A stretch of DNA of 64,000 nucleotides from Patagioenas fasciata (GCF_037038585.1 NC_092520.1:148179104-148243103), one strand, 5' to 3'; shown: positions 13,601 through 28,115, counted from the stretch's first letter. A program made the numbers and translations. Notes: generated by a model not told the origin, from the letters alone.

Positions 13601-15376
13601 AAGAGGCTACATCTTGTCAGCCACAGGTGGGCCATGCTCTGGTAGTCCCTAGTCAAAGCTGTCATGCTACAAGAATGAACAGAATTTAGGGAAGGAGCTA
13701 AATTAATATTTTGAGCCTTGAACAAAGTGTAGGTGTCCAAGTCAAAAGCTGACCTTGTTAAAAAGGGACTTCACTAGCTACTGCCGGGCCTCACTAGGAC
13801 AATTTCTGTGGAGAAACAGGAACCAACATTAGGATTTTCATTAAAATAAAGGGTTGGGTAACAGGCTGTGTGTTTTCTCCTCATCTATATCTGCCAGTCA
13901 GGAGGAAATCTGAAATTCTGGTACCCAAAATATCACTAACTAGTGGTACCACACTTCCCTGGTGCCCCCTCAGTCTTCTTGAACAAACCTTAGAGGAAGA
14001 AAACAAAGCATCCAAGGGCAGCCTGCCTCAGCTGTAACGATTTAAGCCATTCCAGATGTGGGATGGGAACAAGGGGTTCAGGTCTCCAAGTGTCACTGCT
14101 CTGGAAGGCATTCTCCTTGCTTATCATTGCCTGAGCGCAGAGGAGTTAAAAGCTCAGGGTGGGGTCATATTTACACACTAGCTCTGCACTGTATGCACCA
14201 GGAATTGCCTCACACGGTTTCACTCCCCTGGGTCCTTTGTCTGTAGCTGGCAAAGGAAACCACTGCAAAACAAAGCCTATCTACACTTGACAAGCCATAT
14301 CTGATCACTCATAAGAATAAAAGGCTGTTGGAGCTATTTCATTTACAGCTGGCCAGCTGAACTCTAGACAGGAAAACCACACCCATCCTCAGCTCCAGCT
14401 TAAATAGGTTTACTCTGTTTTTTCATGTCATTTCTACTGAAGGTCTCTCCTCTGCTTTACTGCAGCCACGGTTTATGAGAAATCAAGGCATCCCTGTGAA
14501 TTCACAGTTGATAAGGAAATCCCCCATGGCAGAAGGAGAGCATTGCCCCCTCCCATGCCCAGCACAGCCCTTCACTGCTGCTGGGACCGATCCACTGGGT
14601 TTGCCTGAAGCCAGCCCAGGGAGCAGCAAGGAGAAGGCGTTGGCCTCCGTCCGGGAACTGTCAACAGGGAGTGCACGGGTGACTCACCTGGCACTGTCTC
14701 CACTGCCACACCTGAGTACTTATCTGGGCAGGGGAGCAATAATCCTTAGTAGAGCCACTGATGAAAGGATCCAGCCTTGCTGCTGGGACCTTGCGCCTGT
14801 TGCCACCTTATCCGTCGTGGCCTCAACAACAACAGTGTGGCTGCAGCAAAGCCGGGTGCACAGACTGAGGGTGGAGGAGATGAAAGAAGACCACACCAAA
14901 GTCTTCTGCTCTGCTGCACCGTGTCTCCCCAAGAGTCAGTTTGCAGAGGAGGCACAGCTCCGAGGGCTCTTCTACTCTCCTGAGACACAGGATTGCTCAC
15001 AGACCGGCAACCCATGTGGCTGGCACTCAAGGAGAGGGGACAAAAGAGGCACCCCCAGCCAGCCCTGTGAGCAGGGGCTGAAGCATCCTCTCCCCAGCAC
15101 GCCAGATGAACTGGGAAGAGCGGTGCCTGTCTGCTCCAATCTACCAGTTTTAGCACAAGCAGCTCTGTACCTCTGGCTGCACTCAACCCTGCATAACTTT
15201 CCCTGCTTGCTGGGCAAGCCCTCCCACACTGCCACAGCAGAGCAGATCCCAAATAATATTAACCCAATCACCATGAAAGAGAAAGCATGGTGATTTCTCT
15301 TATAAACCAAATCGCAATAACGTTGGGTGAGAATTTCAGAAACCTTGAAAAAGATTTCGTTTAAGATTTACAATGG

Positions 15377-15427
15377 AAAAAACAAACAAACAAACAAACA
15401 AACAAACAAACAAACAAACAAACAAAA
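15377..15427 (+). repeat. (AAAC)n microsatellite
   Basis: About a dozen uninterrupted AAAC units. The long low-complexity open frames over 15,327-15,587 come only from this and the neighbouring CA repeat. Confidence 0.97.
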
Positions 15428-15506
15428 CTTACATTTTAGACTGAAAAAAAAAAAATTCCTACTTCTATTTTTTTCTTTTTGTATTACCAAAAGTAGAGGG
15501 GAGGGG

Positions 15507-15508
<2 letters not shown>

Positions 15509-15554
<46 letters not shown>

Positions 15555-15577
15555 AGACACAGACACACACACACACA
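15509..15577 (+). repeat. (CA)n microsatellite with CAGACA interruptions
   Basis: A pure CA run of about 40 bp is followed by three cagaca-type interruptions and more CA. It lies 80 bp from the AAAC array. Confidence 0.97.
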
Positions 15578-18500
15578 AAATAAATAAAAGTGGGAGAGCC
15601 CCAGTTAAACTTCTGCAGCTCAGGTATCCTAGAAGCCCACAGGGCAAATAGCAGCACAGCTTGTTCCTCCACAATGCAGGGTGATAGGACCAGCCAATCT
15701 CCCTTTCACAGCTGGTGCTATAAATATTTAGCCCCAAGGTAACAAAACAGAACAAAAAAGGACTAAATGCTTCCAGAGCACTGGCAGGAGGGACAGGGCA
15801 GTCCAGGTCCTGTTCCAGTGAGCCTTTCTTGTGAAGGCATCACATAACACTGCCGGGAGCAATTTGCCAGGAGCAATTAATCAGAATTCCTGTGCTGCTC
15901 AGTAGCAAATTTCCAGAGGTAACAGATTTCTTCTCATTAAATCCTTTGGTTAACAAAGTACCACGAACCCCACCCTTCCATGAGTCCTGGTTTCAGTAAG
16001 TTGGACTTACGTGTGCTTTCCTCATTGCAAACCTATTCATCACTTTTCCAACAATTTTGCAAGAGGACATGTAGTCACATAAGGCAGTCTAAGTGAATAT
16101 GAGCTGGACTCAAGAGCATTTTGACAACGAGGTTAGTAGCCTCAACATAACAGAATCAAACTATTAGAGGCATTTAGGGTGTGGATGTAACTTGAAACAT
16201 ATGTAGGAAATAAAACCTGAGAGGCTACCACATAACAAAGTAAGAGTATTGTTTAGAGATCTTGTAGGGCCTCTGATTCTGATAAGGCGGCGTCCAAGTA
16301 AAACAAGAGTAATTATGACAATAAAATCAATGTTTATTGATCTAAAGTTAAGAACTATCATTTGCAGTTTCATGTGCAAGTACCCCTATTCCATTTCTGA
16401 ATGCTACCATTAAAAAAATCTATATACTGTTTTTAAATACATTCAGTTTAAAGGGGTAAAAACACTTTTAACCGAATACTCTTATTTCTTTTCATTATAC
16501 AACACCTCAGATAGGTGAAACTCCTCTGTGACAGTTTAACAGTCTTTTCAGATAGCATTGAGCATTTAAGACATTGTTGGGGAATGAGAAAATGTTGGTG
16601 GGGCCAGAGCTGCTGCTGTTGGAACGTGCCCCTGTTTCCTATGAAACAAGCACACACAAGTGAGGAGACAAAGGAATTAAGTCAGAAAAAGACACTTTTG
16701 AGCCTGGCACTCTAATCAACTTGCAATATAACTGCTGAGGGAATAAAAGCAGTTTAACCACAAACTCCCTCCCACATACCAGCAACTGGGCTTTTAAAGG
16801 CGTGATCATAGTGCCTTGTAGCCATTCTGTAAGAATCACTTTGGGCAGGTAAACCAACACAGGGTAAAAAAGAGGGGGATTGGAGAGATTGGGAAATAAA
16901 AGCAAGATAATGAGGAGCATTACAGGACCAGGAAGACGGCAGTTCCAGGTTCACATACAGTAGGTGAGTTAGCTGAAGACAATGGGCCTCTTTGCTGGAG
17001 GCTGCTTTTTAGTTCAAGTGAAGACATCCTGGTTGGATTCAAAGATGTAGGTAAACTTTGATTCTGAGGAGAGTAAAATGCCAGTCAAAAGAAATAACTA
17101 CAGCCAGCATGACGTGGGCAGAAGACCCCTTAGCCAGGCAGACCATGGCTGGATACCACACGTTGAGTTTATAGAGAAGTATTTCCACTTCCCAATGGGA
17201 AATAGCTTAGGAGAAAAGGGGAAGAAGAGGCTGGAGGCTGTGGGGATGGGCTTTCCTCTTTCCCAACGTAAGGGAAGTTACCTTGGGTTCAAGCCACGGA
17301 AAGGGGTAGCCAAACAGAGAGTTACTGAGAAGGGCATCACTACCTAGCACAAGCGTTGTTATGTCTTCGGCTGGGTAGACACAAGAGATAAATGAATCAT
17401 ACTTCAGATGCCAGGAATGCTGTATGAAAAAAAAAATTAAAAAAATTCAAAAGCAACCAGGAAACAACAAAAGGCTATTGGGCAACTACATTATTAGCAC
17501 TTCACAAATGTGAGAGGAGAGCTTGGAACCAGGCCCTTCAACAGCGTACCCGAGGGGAACACATTTATTGTGCTTAAAGAATATTATTCATCGAGGTCAC
17601 CCAGACAGATGACCTGGGAAGAAGTGAAAAGACGACATGAAAAGTTCACGTTACAATTCAGAAATCTGCCTCTGCAGTTGTTCTCACTGTCCCTCAGACT
17701 GAACTGCATTTCTGTATTTATGCCAAATAGCTTTTCCTGTATCATATATCTTTGGGTTTAGCCAGACAAAGGGGAAGCAATAAATTTGAGTGTATACAAC
17801 AAGGGAACAAAATGCAGAAGTTTTATACTGCTGTCCCATCGGCCTGAGAAAGCACAAGATTTTGGCTCAAGCAATGATCGAGAAACACATTGGGCAGTAT
17901 TAATTCCTCTCAAGTCCTTTCTTGAGAAATAGCTTCTCTTATCTTAGCCTCAAAGTTACCTCTGTTCCTTGCAAATTTCTGCCTTAATACCAGCAGAGGG
18001 ATAGCTCTGCTTTCAGTAGTGAAAAAATATTTTTAGAGATAACAAACCTATTGTAGCTGAAATGACAGATGAAACTAATAACCTCTAAGGGAGGAAATTC
18101 TCAGAACTCAAAATTTCCCATTTTAATCATTTTCGTGCATGTCTCACACCAGCAATTCATCCTACATTAGCACCGACAGTAGGGTCACAGTAGGTTCGAG
18201 GCACGCTTACTCCAACACCTGAACAAAGCTTTTTGTGCTGTAAAATCAGCTTCCTCTCTGGATTACAGGAGGAAACATGATCTGCACAATCAACATTTCT
18301 AAAACTGATGGGAGATTAAGGCTGTTTTTACATGCAGCCCAACAACAGATTTAGCTAGCTTTGAAATATTTAATCAAAGTTTTTTTCCACTAAGCACTAT
18401 CCTCTGCCTGTTCTGGCTGAGACATCTGGGTCATAATGTCCTGCGAGGAAGTTTGCATGTTGGAAGCGCAGATAGGCACAAGCAGGTGTTGAGTGAGAGT

Positions 18501-21500
18501 CACAGACGTGATTTGCATTAGGTGAGTGTTACTATAGCTGTGCCAGAACAAACTTGATAGAAGCTGGTCTACTGCCATGGCAATATCAAACAAGAACAAG
18601 ATCGCTGCTGGGCCAGACACCCAGGGCACTTCAGTTTCTCATGGCCCAGCACACAGAGGTAGTCTGAAAGCCCCAAAGGAGCAGGATGAGGCCTTTTATA
18701 ATTCTGTATGCACATACAACCTCTCCTGAAAAACGTCTCTACAAAAAATGAGCAAGCCCTTCTCAACCTGGGGCAAACCATTGGCTCTGTCTGTTTACCT
18801 CAATAGGAAATTGTTCCCAAAGTTGGTCTCCCTCTGTTGCAACGAACTGACTTGCAGGTCAAGGCTTTCAGTATTGATTCTGTCATCCTCTTAAAATCAC
18901 ATTCCTACATAGGCTACCCAAGGAGATCGATCGTTTTAATAGAGAAAAGCTGCAATTCCAATTTTCGCTCTGATAAGGTCTGTGTGAAGCACAGCAGGCA
19001 GTAAAATTACTGTGGTTTGTGTGGGGCACTGTACACATTTGGAAGCAGACTTTATCCTCAATATTTAAAAATTGATATATATTTAATTTGCCATTTTTGC
19101 TGTACTTGAGAAATAGTAATGGGACCCCCTCCAGGGCTAATTTAATATAGTTCTGTGAACAAAGCATCTGCTTCACATCTCCAAGCAAATGAGTTTAAAG
19201 TCTTTTACAGAGTGAATTGCATTAACCTTTCTAATTATTTTTCTCCTGAGAAAGCACTTCCAGATTTCTCCTGACAAAACATATTTCACTCCTGAAGCAT
19301 ATTTACCACCAGTAATTAAAATTAAAAAATGAGCAAACACACACACGCTCTTGTAAAACAGGCAGCCCCACAGCAGAACTGCGAAGGCTGAAGAGCTTCA
19401 CAGTACGATACAGCCTTGGAGCTGCCTGTAATTATGGCTGATAATAAATTCCATCCAGCACAATGTGTGTGCTAGCTACAGATTAACCAAAACAACCAAA
19501 CCCCTTGAAGTTAAGGCCTGACACCAGGAATGTGTTTAGTCCTCTTGTTTGCGTTAAAAGCAAATGCTTGATTTGCTCCACCAGAACACTGCCTGTGCAT
19601 TCCAGTGTGGCAGAGGATCAGTATTTATCACCAAAACAACCTCAGGAACATCCACGGGATCTTGAAATGACTGAAAACGGAGTCTGTGTCCTCCCTTTCT
19701 CCCCCTACCCCAAATTCTATTCAACTCTGTTTTATATTACTCCACAGAGCAGCTAAGACTCCGGAGCGTTGTCTTCCTATGACAAATATCTGCACAGATA
19801 GTGGGAACTCAGCATGTTCACAAAAGCGCAATGAACTGAAGTGACAGCGCAGTGAGTCACCCAGTGGCTGCTCCTTTTGAAGGGATATGGAAATTGGAGA
19901 TAGCAAACCAGAAAGGATCAGCTTTCCTTTGCCTCTGTCAATGCCAGTCATAACAGCACTTGAATTTTTAGCTCAAATCTACAAAGGAAAAAATTCTTTC
20001 ACAATGGCCACATTGAACCAAGAAACAATGGAAAATTGCTGATTTGGTTCTATTATAAAACACAGAATTACTTTGGACTAGGGACAATAGTACTAAATTA
20101 CGTTTCAACTTGGTATAATTATAACTGGCCATCTATATGCTAAACTTACATCAAAGAACAATTTATTTTGAGTAATAGCACATAATTCACCCTAACATAT
20201 GTAATTAGAAATGAAATGCAACATATGCCCAGGCTTTCTGTCGAGGGAGAATGTGAAGTGCAGACTTTACGAATTCATACTTTGTAGGAACTGCTTAATT
20301 ACATAACTGGTAAAGATTAATCATTCATCACAGTGCAACAGATCAGGTAATATTAAACAACCAAACAAAAATCAAGCTGCTGAGCACAAAGGAAATCCAT
20401 TATAAACACAGTGGAAATTATACATGCCAAAGATAAACGAATTCCTGGTATAACTCCACTACTAAGGGAAGAGGGGGGGAAAAAACATAAGAAAAGTACT
20501 TAGGCCTCTGTTTCTGCAGCACATTATTCCCGAAGACAGGTTGAAGCTCTGCTTTGGTCAGAGATGTCCACCAGGCCACCCAGGACCACAGCCCTGGAGT
20601 AGCACTCCTCTTACTCCCCAGCTACAGACAGAAGCAACAGGACATATGGACAGCAAGGGCAGGATGGAGCTCACCACCCACTCCCTCAGCAGGACCACAG
20701 GGGACACCATGATCGGAACGATTAGTGTGGCCACATCCCAGCACCACCAAGCACCTGTCCGGCTTCAGGAGCCTCCAGCAATCCCTGAAGGGTCTCAGCT
20801 GAACCAGCAGCAACTGCTTGCGCTACGATTGTCCCCACAAGGAGTGTGGATGCTCTCTGGAGGTTCTGGGCCTGCACTGATGCTTCTTTTTGCACACTAT
20901 GTCTAGCCAGGTGAAACATCATCTCTGCAGCAAAACCCTGCACACTCAAAGTCCTTTTCCACCCCAAAGTACCACTGACCTGGAAGTCAGCTTTGTTTTT
21001 TCCCCCAGTGTTTGCAGATAGTTGCTATGATGTTTTAGGTAAGCACCACGAGATACAAGGATCATGCTGCTGTGTGCCAGGCAGCAAACAAAAATAATAA
21101 ATAATGAGAAGTGAAGATTCTGACGTGGAAACCTGCTTGTAAACTGGAAAGTGCGAGTAGAATATAAATGAGCAAAAAGTAAAAAGGCTTTCAACTATTA
21201 AAATGTAGCCTTATGAAAAAAATGCTGCCTTCAAAATACAGTGACTTATGTGCTTCAGATAAAATAAATTAAGTGTAAATGTCACTATGATAAAACATCT
21301 GTATCATGTAGCTCATGGGTAACAAGCACGATTCATGGATAATGACTGCTTACCTTTCCAAGTAAGTACTTTGTCCCAGTCTCTGGTGCCTGGTATCTTG
21401 AGCTGATGTGTCACTGAAGGTTTTGTGACTGATTTATAGTCTAACAATTCTGATTGCAGTTAATGGATTCACCGTTTATGTTTGAACATCTGCATTTAAA

Positions 21501-22525
21501 TCCCTTTTATCCTGATCATTTATCAATGTATTCTTTGATTCTGTTTTGCTATATCTGTCATTCAAATCAACACTGAAATTTGGCTTCAAGAAGAAAGCAG
21601 GGAGGATCTTTACTTATCCTGAGACAGAACCATTATCTTATATAAGCAGGCAGTCAAGATGAGCAGAAAGGTTTCCCTCTGGTTTTCAGTATTTTTTTCT
21701 TTTTACCCTAGGACAGTAGTCACACAGAGCAAATACAATTGTGACAAAAGGCTGAGGAGATCCTGGTCAAACAAGGATCGCCTTTCTTAAATCTCTCAGG
21801 TAAAGAAGTTTTCTCTGAAGGGTCTCTTCCCCAGATATTTTTCCCCACCTGACTTGGTTCTTCTGCAATATTCCCATTCCCCAGCTCTGATTTTATTTGT
21901 TCTCAGGACTTGTCAACAGTTTAAGCTGAAACAATAGTCCATGGAGGGCACAAGGCTCTGAACATCTCCATTTCTTGTAGTTGGGAATAGAGGGCCTTTC
22001 TGAGACTGTTGTGACCAGAGACGTGTGGTGGAGAACTCTAGAGAACCAAAAGCAACTAGTCACTGTAAATGAAAGTGGATTTACAACATTTGTCAGTCCC
22101 TAGTAAATATCTCAACATATTTTGGATGTAACTAGCGGTAGCTTTAGATTACCAAGCTTTCTGTAGCACTTGAAGAGCCATTGCAGTAGCTGCCAAAGCT
22201 GCTTGTGCTGCATGCAGGCATCATCCTTCTGAGTGTTCGTTTTGGTTTTTTTTTCAAGTTGGCTTCTGAAGTTAACTGTGCTCTTGTTTTTTACTCAAAT
22301 GTGCTTGACCAAACAAATGTCAGCAGGCCATAATTCAGCTCTTTGGAAGCCAGATAGAGCCAAATGGTTTTAGCCACCCGGGAAAGTCTGCAACAGTGAG
22401 GTTAATCTCCCCATGTTTTGCACTTTCTTCCTCACATGAGCTTCCATGTATTTTAAAAGGGCTGCAGGGTTGTATTTATGTATATGTATGTGTGTATATT
22501 TATTTTTACATACACTGAAAAAAAT

Positions 22526-22556
22526 CATATATATATATATATATACATATATATGT
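22526..22556 (+). repeat. (TA)n microsatellite
   Basis: An uninterrupted AT dinucleotide run ending in catatatatgtata. Confidence 0.9.
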
Positions 22557-25500
22557 ATAGTTACATAGTAATCGTGGTTATAGCTAATAAATGTTAAAAA
22601 TGATCCACTGGTTGTGAGTATCCACAATATCAAACTCACACATGCAAAAATGAAATTGCTATTTATTTTTCTATGTTTGTTTGTGTGCTCATGATAAAGA
22701 TTGAATAATGAATTCCTCAGGGTTATTTGAGGTTGACACAAAAAAATTAAAGTGCTTACACAGCTGCACCTGGACTTCTTCCCTTCTATTTGGAATCCAA
22801 GAGTTATCCTGGGCTCTGAAACAGATTGACTTGTTTAACATTAAAGCCGAGCAATGTAAACGGTAACAATACCCTGTAGCAGGCCATAATGCTAAGATAC
22901 ACATACTGAGGAACTGTCACTCTCCTTACTTGCAAGGATAATTGGGCAATTGCAGACAGAGATATACAGGGTCATTGTTTGCCTGGTTTTTGTGTCACTG
23001 GAGTCCCACAGAAATAAGGAGGTTTGTCCATTGCCATGAGCTGTTTCAATACATTAAGGAAATCTCTGTTACCCAAATCATGACTAAGCAGTTTCAATTT
23101 CCATGGACATCTCCCAGCCTGCAGCTGCTGCGTCGTGCTGGATTAGCAAAGGGAAGGTAGATCATGGGCCAAACCCCACCACTTTACGGCCCTGGGGACC
23201 TGTGAGACAATGGCCATATTTCAAGCAATAATGAGAGGGAGCATTAGGCTGGTCTAACACTCTTTAGCAGCCATCGCCTCCAGGAGTTAACTTCTTGCAT
23301 TGTTGGGAGGCATTATGGCTTGGATTGAATCACCGTGGAGAAGCTGGTATTTCTGGCTGCTCTTTGGTCTCTGCTGGCTTGGTCTGAGCCAACATTATAA
23401 TTTCACAGCTAAAACAAGGCTTCTGGGTTGACAGATGCTTTTACCTAGACACTCACTGAAGCTCATGGCCAGCAAAACCCATTGCCTCTTGAAAACATGG
23501 TTCTGGGCTATCAATTTTTACCAGTATCACAGAGGAGTGAGAATTAGGAACGGGTTCATGCCAAGAGCTTCAGAAGAAGGCAGGCTCTTTGCAGGGAACC
23601 TGGAAAATAAAACACACCTTTCTGAGACACCTAGCATCCCTAGGCATCCTGATGGACCTGCCTTTCCTACACATGCCCTATAATGCCACATTCAGGTTGC
23701 CCAGCACTTTGGGGAGCGACATGCAGGGCTGCTCAGGAGGTGGGACAAGGAGGGGGCTGAGGGTAACCCCTACCTAACAGACCTCATCAAGGGACTCAGC
23801 CCCACAGGTCCATCGAGGGGTAAACCAGGTCCAGGGGGTTCCATCAGGAGCAAAAGGAGATGGGGCTGGACACATGGCTTGGCATGGGCACCCCAGTAAC
23901 ATAGCCAGGATGGGTGCCTAGGGCTGAGCTGCAACAGGGTCTCAGACCTTGGTTAGGATGGGGAGGCCATAGGGGAGGCTGGGAAGGGCAGTGAAGGTTG
24001 GCAATGCCCTCAGAGGCCAGAGGGGCTCCTAAAAGCAGGAGGGACACACAGAATTACCTGCTGTGAGGCCTTAACACCTGCATGTTACCCACCTGCATGG
24101 GTCTCAATTTTATTTCTGCAAATCTACTGCACGGTTGCTGCCCATCCCGGAAAGAGTCCTCTGGCTGCACAAAGGTCTTTTACCACTGAAGTCTCCCAAT
24201 ACATAAAGATCTTCCCTAACAGACACCACGACATCATCAGACACCACAACAACATCAAAAGTCACAGTGCCTAACCCAGGAGAGAAAGGCTCGGCATTCT
24301 TCCACCCACCGTACCAGGAGGCTCCCTGATCTCTCATTAGATGAGCAGAGCATGACACGCTATCTACACATCCCTTGGGTTCATCCGCAAGCAGTGTTGC
24401 CAGACTCTCCAAATATCTGTTTGATTCCCTCATCTGAGCCACTTGAGCCTCGTGTCCATATCTCAGGTAAAAACCATCATTAATGGATTTTTAGGTAACA
24501 GGGAGACAGTTGGTGACTCTGACACATGCTTAGAGAGAAAGACCCAGCCCAAGGGCTGATCTCCAGGAGAGACCAGACGTATTTGTGCCATCTGGTGATA
24601 CATACACCTTCCCCCCACGTGGTAGACAAATCCCTCAAGGGTGTGGTTTAGGATGTCCCCGGTTCATACCTTTTGCCATTTTTTTTTCTGGTGGAGACTT
24701 ACGCTGTACTGCAAGCCTGTTCGTTACACAGGACTTCATTTTACTGGGAGGACAGACCAAAAACAAATCCCTGGTATCAGTTTTCCCATACTTGAGCTTT
24801 CTGACATCAACACACAGATGTGCAACAGGAATTTAAAGTATTTCTTGATCCTCGGCTGATAAGAGCAGTTAAACATTGCATTTGTACACAATTTTGCATT
24901 GTGCAAAAACCTCACCCATTTCTTGGACTATTATTGTAAGAACACCTACATATCTCTCCAAAAATATGGAACTGCAAAGATACATACATTAACCTAAATA
25001 TATTTTCCATCATGCTGCAATTTAGATTATGACTATTCGTCATTTCCCATAGTTTCTTTATATTCTGTGACTGCTTGTAGCAGCTACTGCTTCACTTTAT
25101 ATTTGAACTATAAATGCATTTAGACACAAACCACCTTTATTTTCGCTGTTTGTAACTGACACTTGTAGCAAAGCATTTCTGGTGACAGAAGGAACACGTG
25201 GTTTTCTTCATAACTGATCCTGCTTTTGAAACAAAGATTTTATTTCTTACAAACCTACCAGAAACATTAATTTTAAGGTTTCACCCCCTCCTGAATTCCA
25301 TTCAGCCCTCATTCTGATGTCCCCATGATATCTGACAAGCCAGATTAGATAGAATAGCACCTTGACACAGAAAATCACTAAATGTGATTAGATTAGAGCA
25401 TCCTGAAATGTCTTTGGGAGCTGATATCAACTTCTCATCATCAACCATTCACTGACTACCTAACTACCTACTTTTCCACATTGTTTATAGGTGTTTTAAA

Positions 25501-26235
25501 CAGCACTGAGCTTAATGTAGATCCATATGGGATTCCAGTTGGTAATTCAAATTGGTAAATCCGTTGCAAAAAATAAATATTTTTCTCTAGCTTGTATCAG
25601 TATTTGCAGCTTACCTTATCATGCATGTGGAAAAGTCTGTGACATGTTGGGGGAATTTCCACAGGCCTAAAAGATTTCAGGCAGAATCCCACTCTATAAT
25701 TTCCCCTTTTCATGTAGCTTTACACAAGGTACAAATAGCTCAAACAGAATACATTGATTTGCAATTCCTGAGAAGAAAGAGCAAGCATGTCCTCTCTAGG
25801 AGTGGAGCCGAAATGTAAGTTATTAGCTTTCAGACCCCAAACCCATCAAACTAATCACCTGTGAACATCAAAGACAGTTATTTATATATGTGGTGCGTTA
25901 TAAGGAAAATAAACACCAACCTGGAATGAAAGCTGACACTGTTGTCTACATCAGAGAACATAATATTTTACCACTTGTTTAAGTGGTCACCAGGCTCCTG
26001 CTCTTTGGTTAAAATATATACTGAATACCTTAAACCAGGTACAGAAATATGCAATACAAAAAAATGTTCAGTATCCATGTCAAGATGCACACAAGAAAAA
26101 CAAACTACATAGTAAGAGAATACAAAGCATGTCACACATGAATGCCTAGTGCTACAAAACGTTATGGGTGTCTCATGGAAATATGGAGACATGCTATTCA
26201 TAACCAAAGTTTACCCTGCTTGAAAACTCTAGTTT

Positions 26236-26400
26236 TCAAACACCATGTCCCAAAGCTCACTCTCATTTCTTCAAGCACCAGCCAACCTTTAAAGATTATT
26301 TTATGTAACTTGCCAGGAGCACAGCCTGGGGTTTGTGTGGCTGCAGGCTGTGCAGTAAGTGAAGAAGAAAGTTGATAACATGCATGCAAACAATCTCCAG
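26236..26400 (+). repeat. 165-bp direct repeat, copy 1
   Basis: Begins tcaaacaccatgtcccaaag and ends in catgcaaacaatctccag. It aligns without gaps, with roughly a dozen scattered substitutions, to 27,951-28,115. It matches neither CR1 nor the nearby LTR that I know, and has no terminal inverted repeats. An intact reading frame is not shared between the copies over the full length, so I do not call it coding. Confidence 0.85.
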
Positions 26401-26585
26401 TTTGAAAACCGTCTTTTGAGATGTAGAAGTGAGGACAGGAAAAAGAGGTTGGAGGCAGTAAGGAATACTTTACTATTCTATACTATATCTTAAATAAGAT
26501 ATTTTCACCCCAGCTCACTGAATACTTTATTGTGTTAAGTCAAAGCAGCATAACATCTGGTATCAGATAAACACAAGCTAAGAAT

Positions 26586-27100
26586 CCTGGTTTTGGCTGG
26601 GATAGAGTTAATTTTCTTCCTAGTAGCTGACATAGTGCTGTGTGAATTAGAATAATAGTAATAATACACGGACAATTTAGCTGTTGCTAAGTAGTCAAGG
26701 ACTTTTCAGTTTCTCACGCTGTGCCAGGTGCGTAAGAAGCTGGGAGGGGGCACAGCCAAGACAGCTGACCCAAACTGGCCAAAGGGATATTCCACACCAT
26801 ATGATCCTGCTCAGTATATAAAGCTGGGGGAAGAAAAAGGAAGTGGGAGCTGTGTTACACATGATGGAGCCCTGCTATCCTGGAGATGGCTGAACATCCA
26901 CTTGCCCATGTGAAGCAGTGAATGAATTCCTTGTTTTGTTTTGCTCATGTGCACAGCCTTTGTTTATCTATTAAACTGTCTTTACATCAACCCATGAGTT
27001 TTCTCACTTCTACTCTTCTGATTCTTCCTTCCATCCCACCAGGGGGGAGTAACCGAGTGGCTGCGTGGTGCTTAGTTGCAGTTGGGGTTATACCATGACA
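26586..27100 (+). mobile_element. Solo LTR of an avian ERVL-like endogenous retrovirus
   Basis: The 5' part (ggttttggctgggatagagt, then a ttcttcctagtagctgac block) and the 3' end (gagtggctgcgtggtgctta ... ccatgaca) match a class of LTR common in bird genomes. A TATA box (tatataaag) lies near 26,815 and an ATTAAA signal near 26,970, the order expected for U3 then R in plus orientation. No internal retroviral genes flank it on either side, so it is a recombined solo LTR. The 5' TG is mutated, so the left border is uncertain by a few bases. The 5-mer CTAAG occurs at 26,578-26,582 and at 27,101-27,105 and may be the target duplication if the element begins at 26,583. Confidence 0.8.
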
Positions 27101-27950
27101 CTAAGTTTCAGCAAGATTTATTTGGATTTTGCTATTTGAGGGCAGTTAAGACATAGCTACTGACTTCAGCGAAAGCTGATTCTCAGCTCAACAAATGCTG
27201 AATAGATAGGAGGAACAGGAGTTGAATTAAATTTGCTGATCTGAACAGAGCCTGGAAAGCACTTCACTGACACTGCCCACTCTCCATTTCAGGCCCCACT
27301 GAAACACCTTGGTACAGTCTAGGAAGATTTTCTGGGTTGTTCCTGTCAACATATGCAGAAATATTTCAGTAAATATTTCTGTGGCTGCCTCTGAATGCTT
27401 AAGTCCTTTCCTCTTCTCTGCCCTTTTCATATCTTACCCATGCTAATAAGCAATAAAATTTAGAGAAGAAAAGGTGGCTGCTACAGGAAGAAGTACACTA
27501 AAAATATTCATTCACAGAGGAGAATTTACAATACAGAACACCAGGCATTTCTAAGAATGGCTTTTATTTTTCTCAAAGAAAAGTATATCATGTGTAGTCT
27601 CCTTAACACTGTATTTTCAGACTAGCAGTCATATTCTGCTCCTCTCTTCCCTTTTTAATTCCCCCTCCCCAGGCATACATGCTATTCTGTAGTCACAGCT
27701 GTCAGGGTAATGTCCAAAACCCATGTATTAATAAAAGCAGGACATTATCTTCTACATTTGACACTACAGAACAATTGAGATGCCTATTACAATCAACACT
27801 GAGCTGAGTTAGCCTTCTGCTCGTACAGCCAATTACACGTGATCTCTGAGAAATGGTTCACATCAGGGTTTTATATCTAATATCTCCCTCATGAGCTGGT
27901 GAAGGTGACTGGAGAAAATTGTAAGGGAAAAGCAGAAGCCACCCAGGCCC

Positions 27951-28115
27951 TCAAACACCATGTCCCAAAGCCCGCTTTCATTTTTTCAAGCACCAGCCAA
28001 CCTTTAAAGCTTATTTTATGCAACCTGCCAGGAGCACAGCCTGGGGTTTGCGTGGCTGCAGGCTGTGCAGTATGTAAAGAAGAAAGCTGATAACATGCAC
28101 GCAAACTATCTCCAG
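27951..28115 (+). repeat. 165-bp direct repeat, copy 2
   Basis: A gapless partner of 26,236-26,400, same orientation, same length, starting 1,715 bp downstream. The solo LTR lies between the copies but touches neither. Confidence 0.85.

Larger units (their letters stand above)
10666..26235. other. Long intergenic stretch with microsatellites, no gene recognised
   Basis: No exon of a known protein could be recognised on either strand in 15.6 kb. The longest open frame is 14,475-15,293 (plus, 272 codons). It has no family resemblance, no exon borders that I trust, and other frames are open over the same bases. In mammals the plakophilin gene PKP2 lies beyond YARS2 on this side, and I looked for armadillo-type exons but saw none. 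Confidence 0.5.

Noticed and set aside
15327-15755. Open frames rich in Lys-Gln-Thr-Asn, His-Thr or Cys-Val
   Set aside because: They are translations of the AAAC and CA microsatellites.
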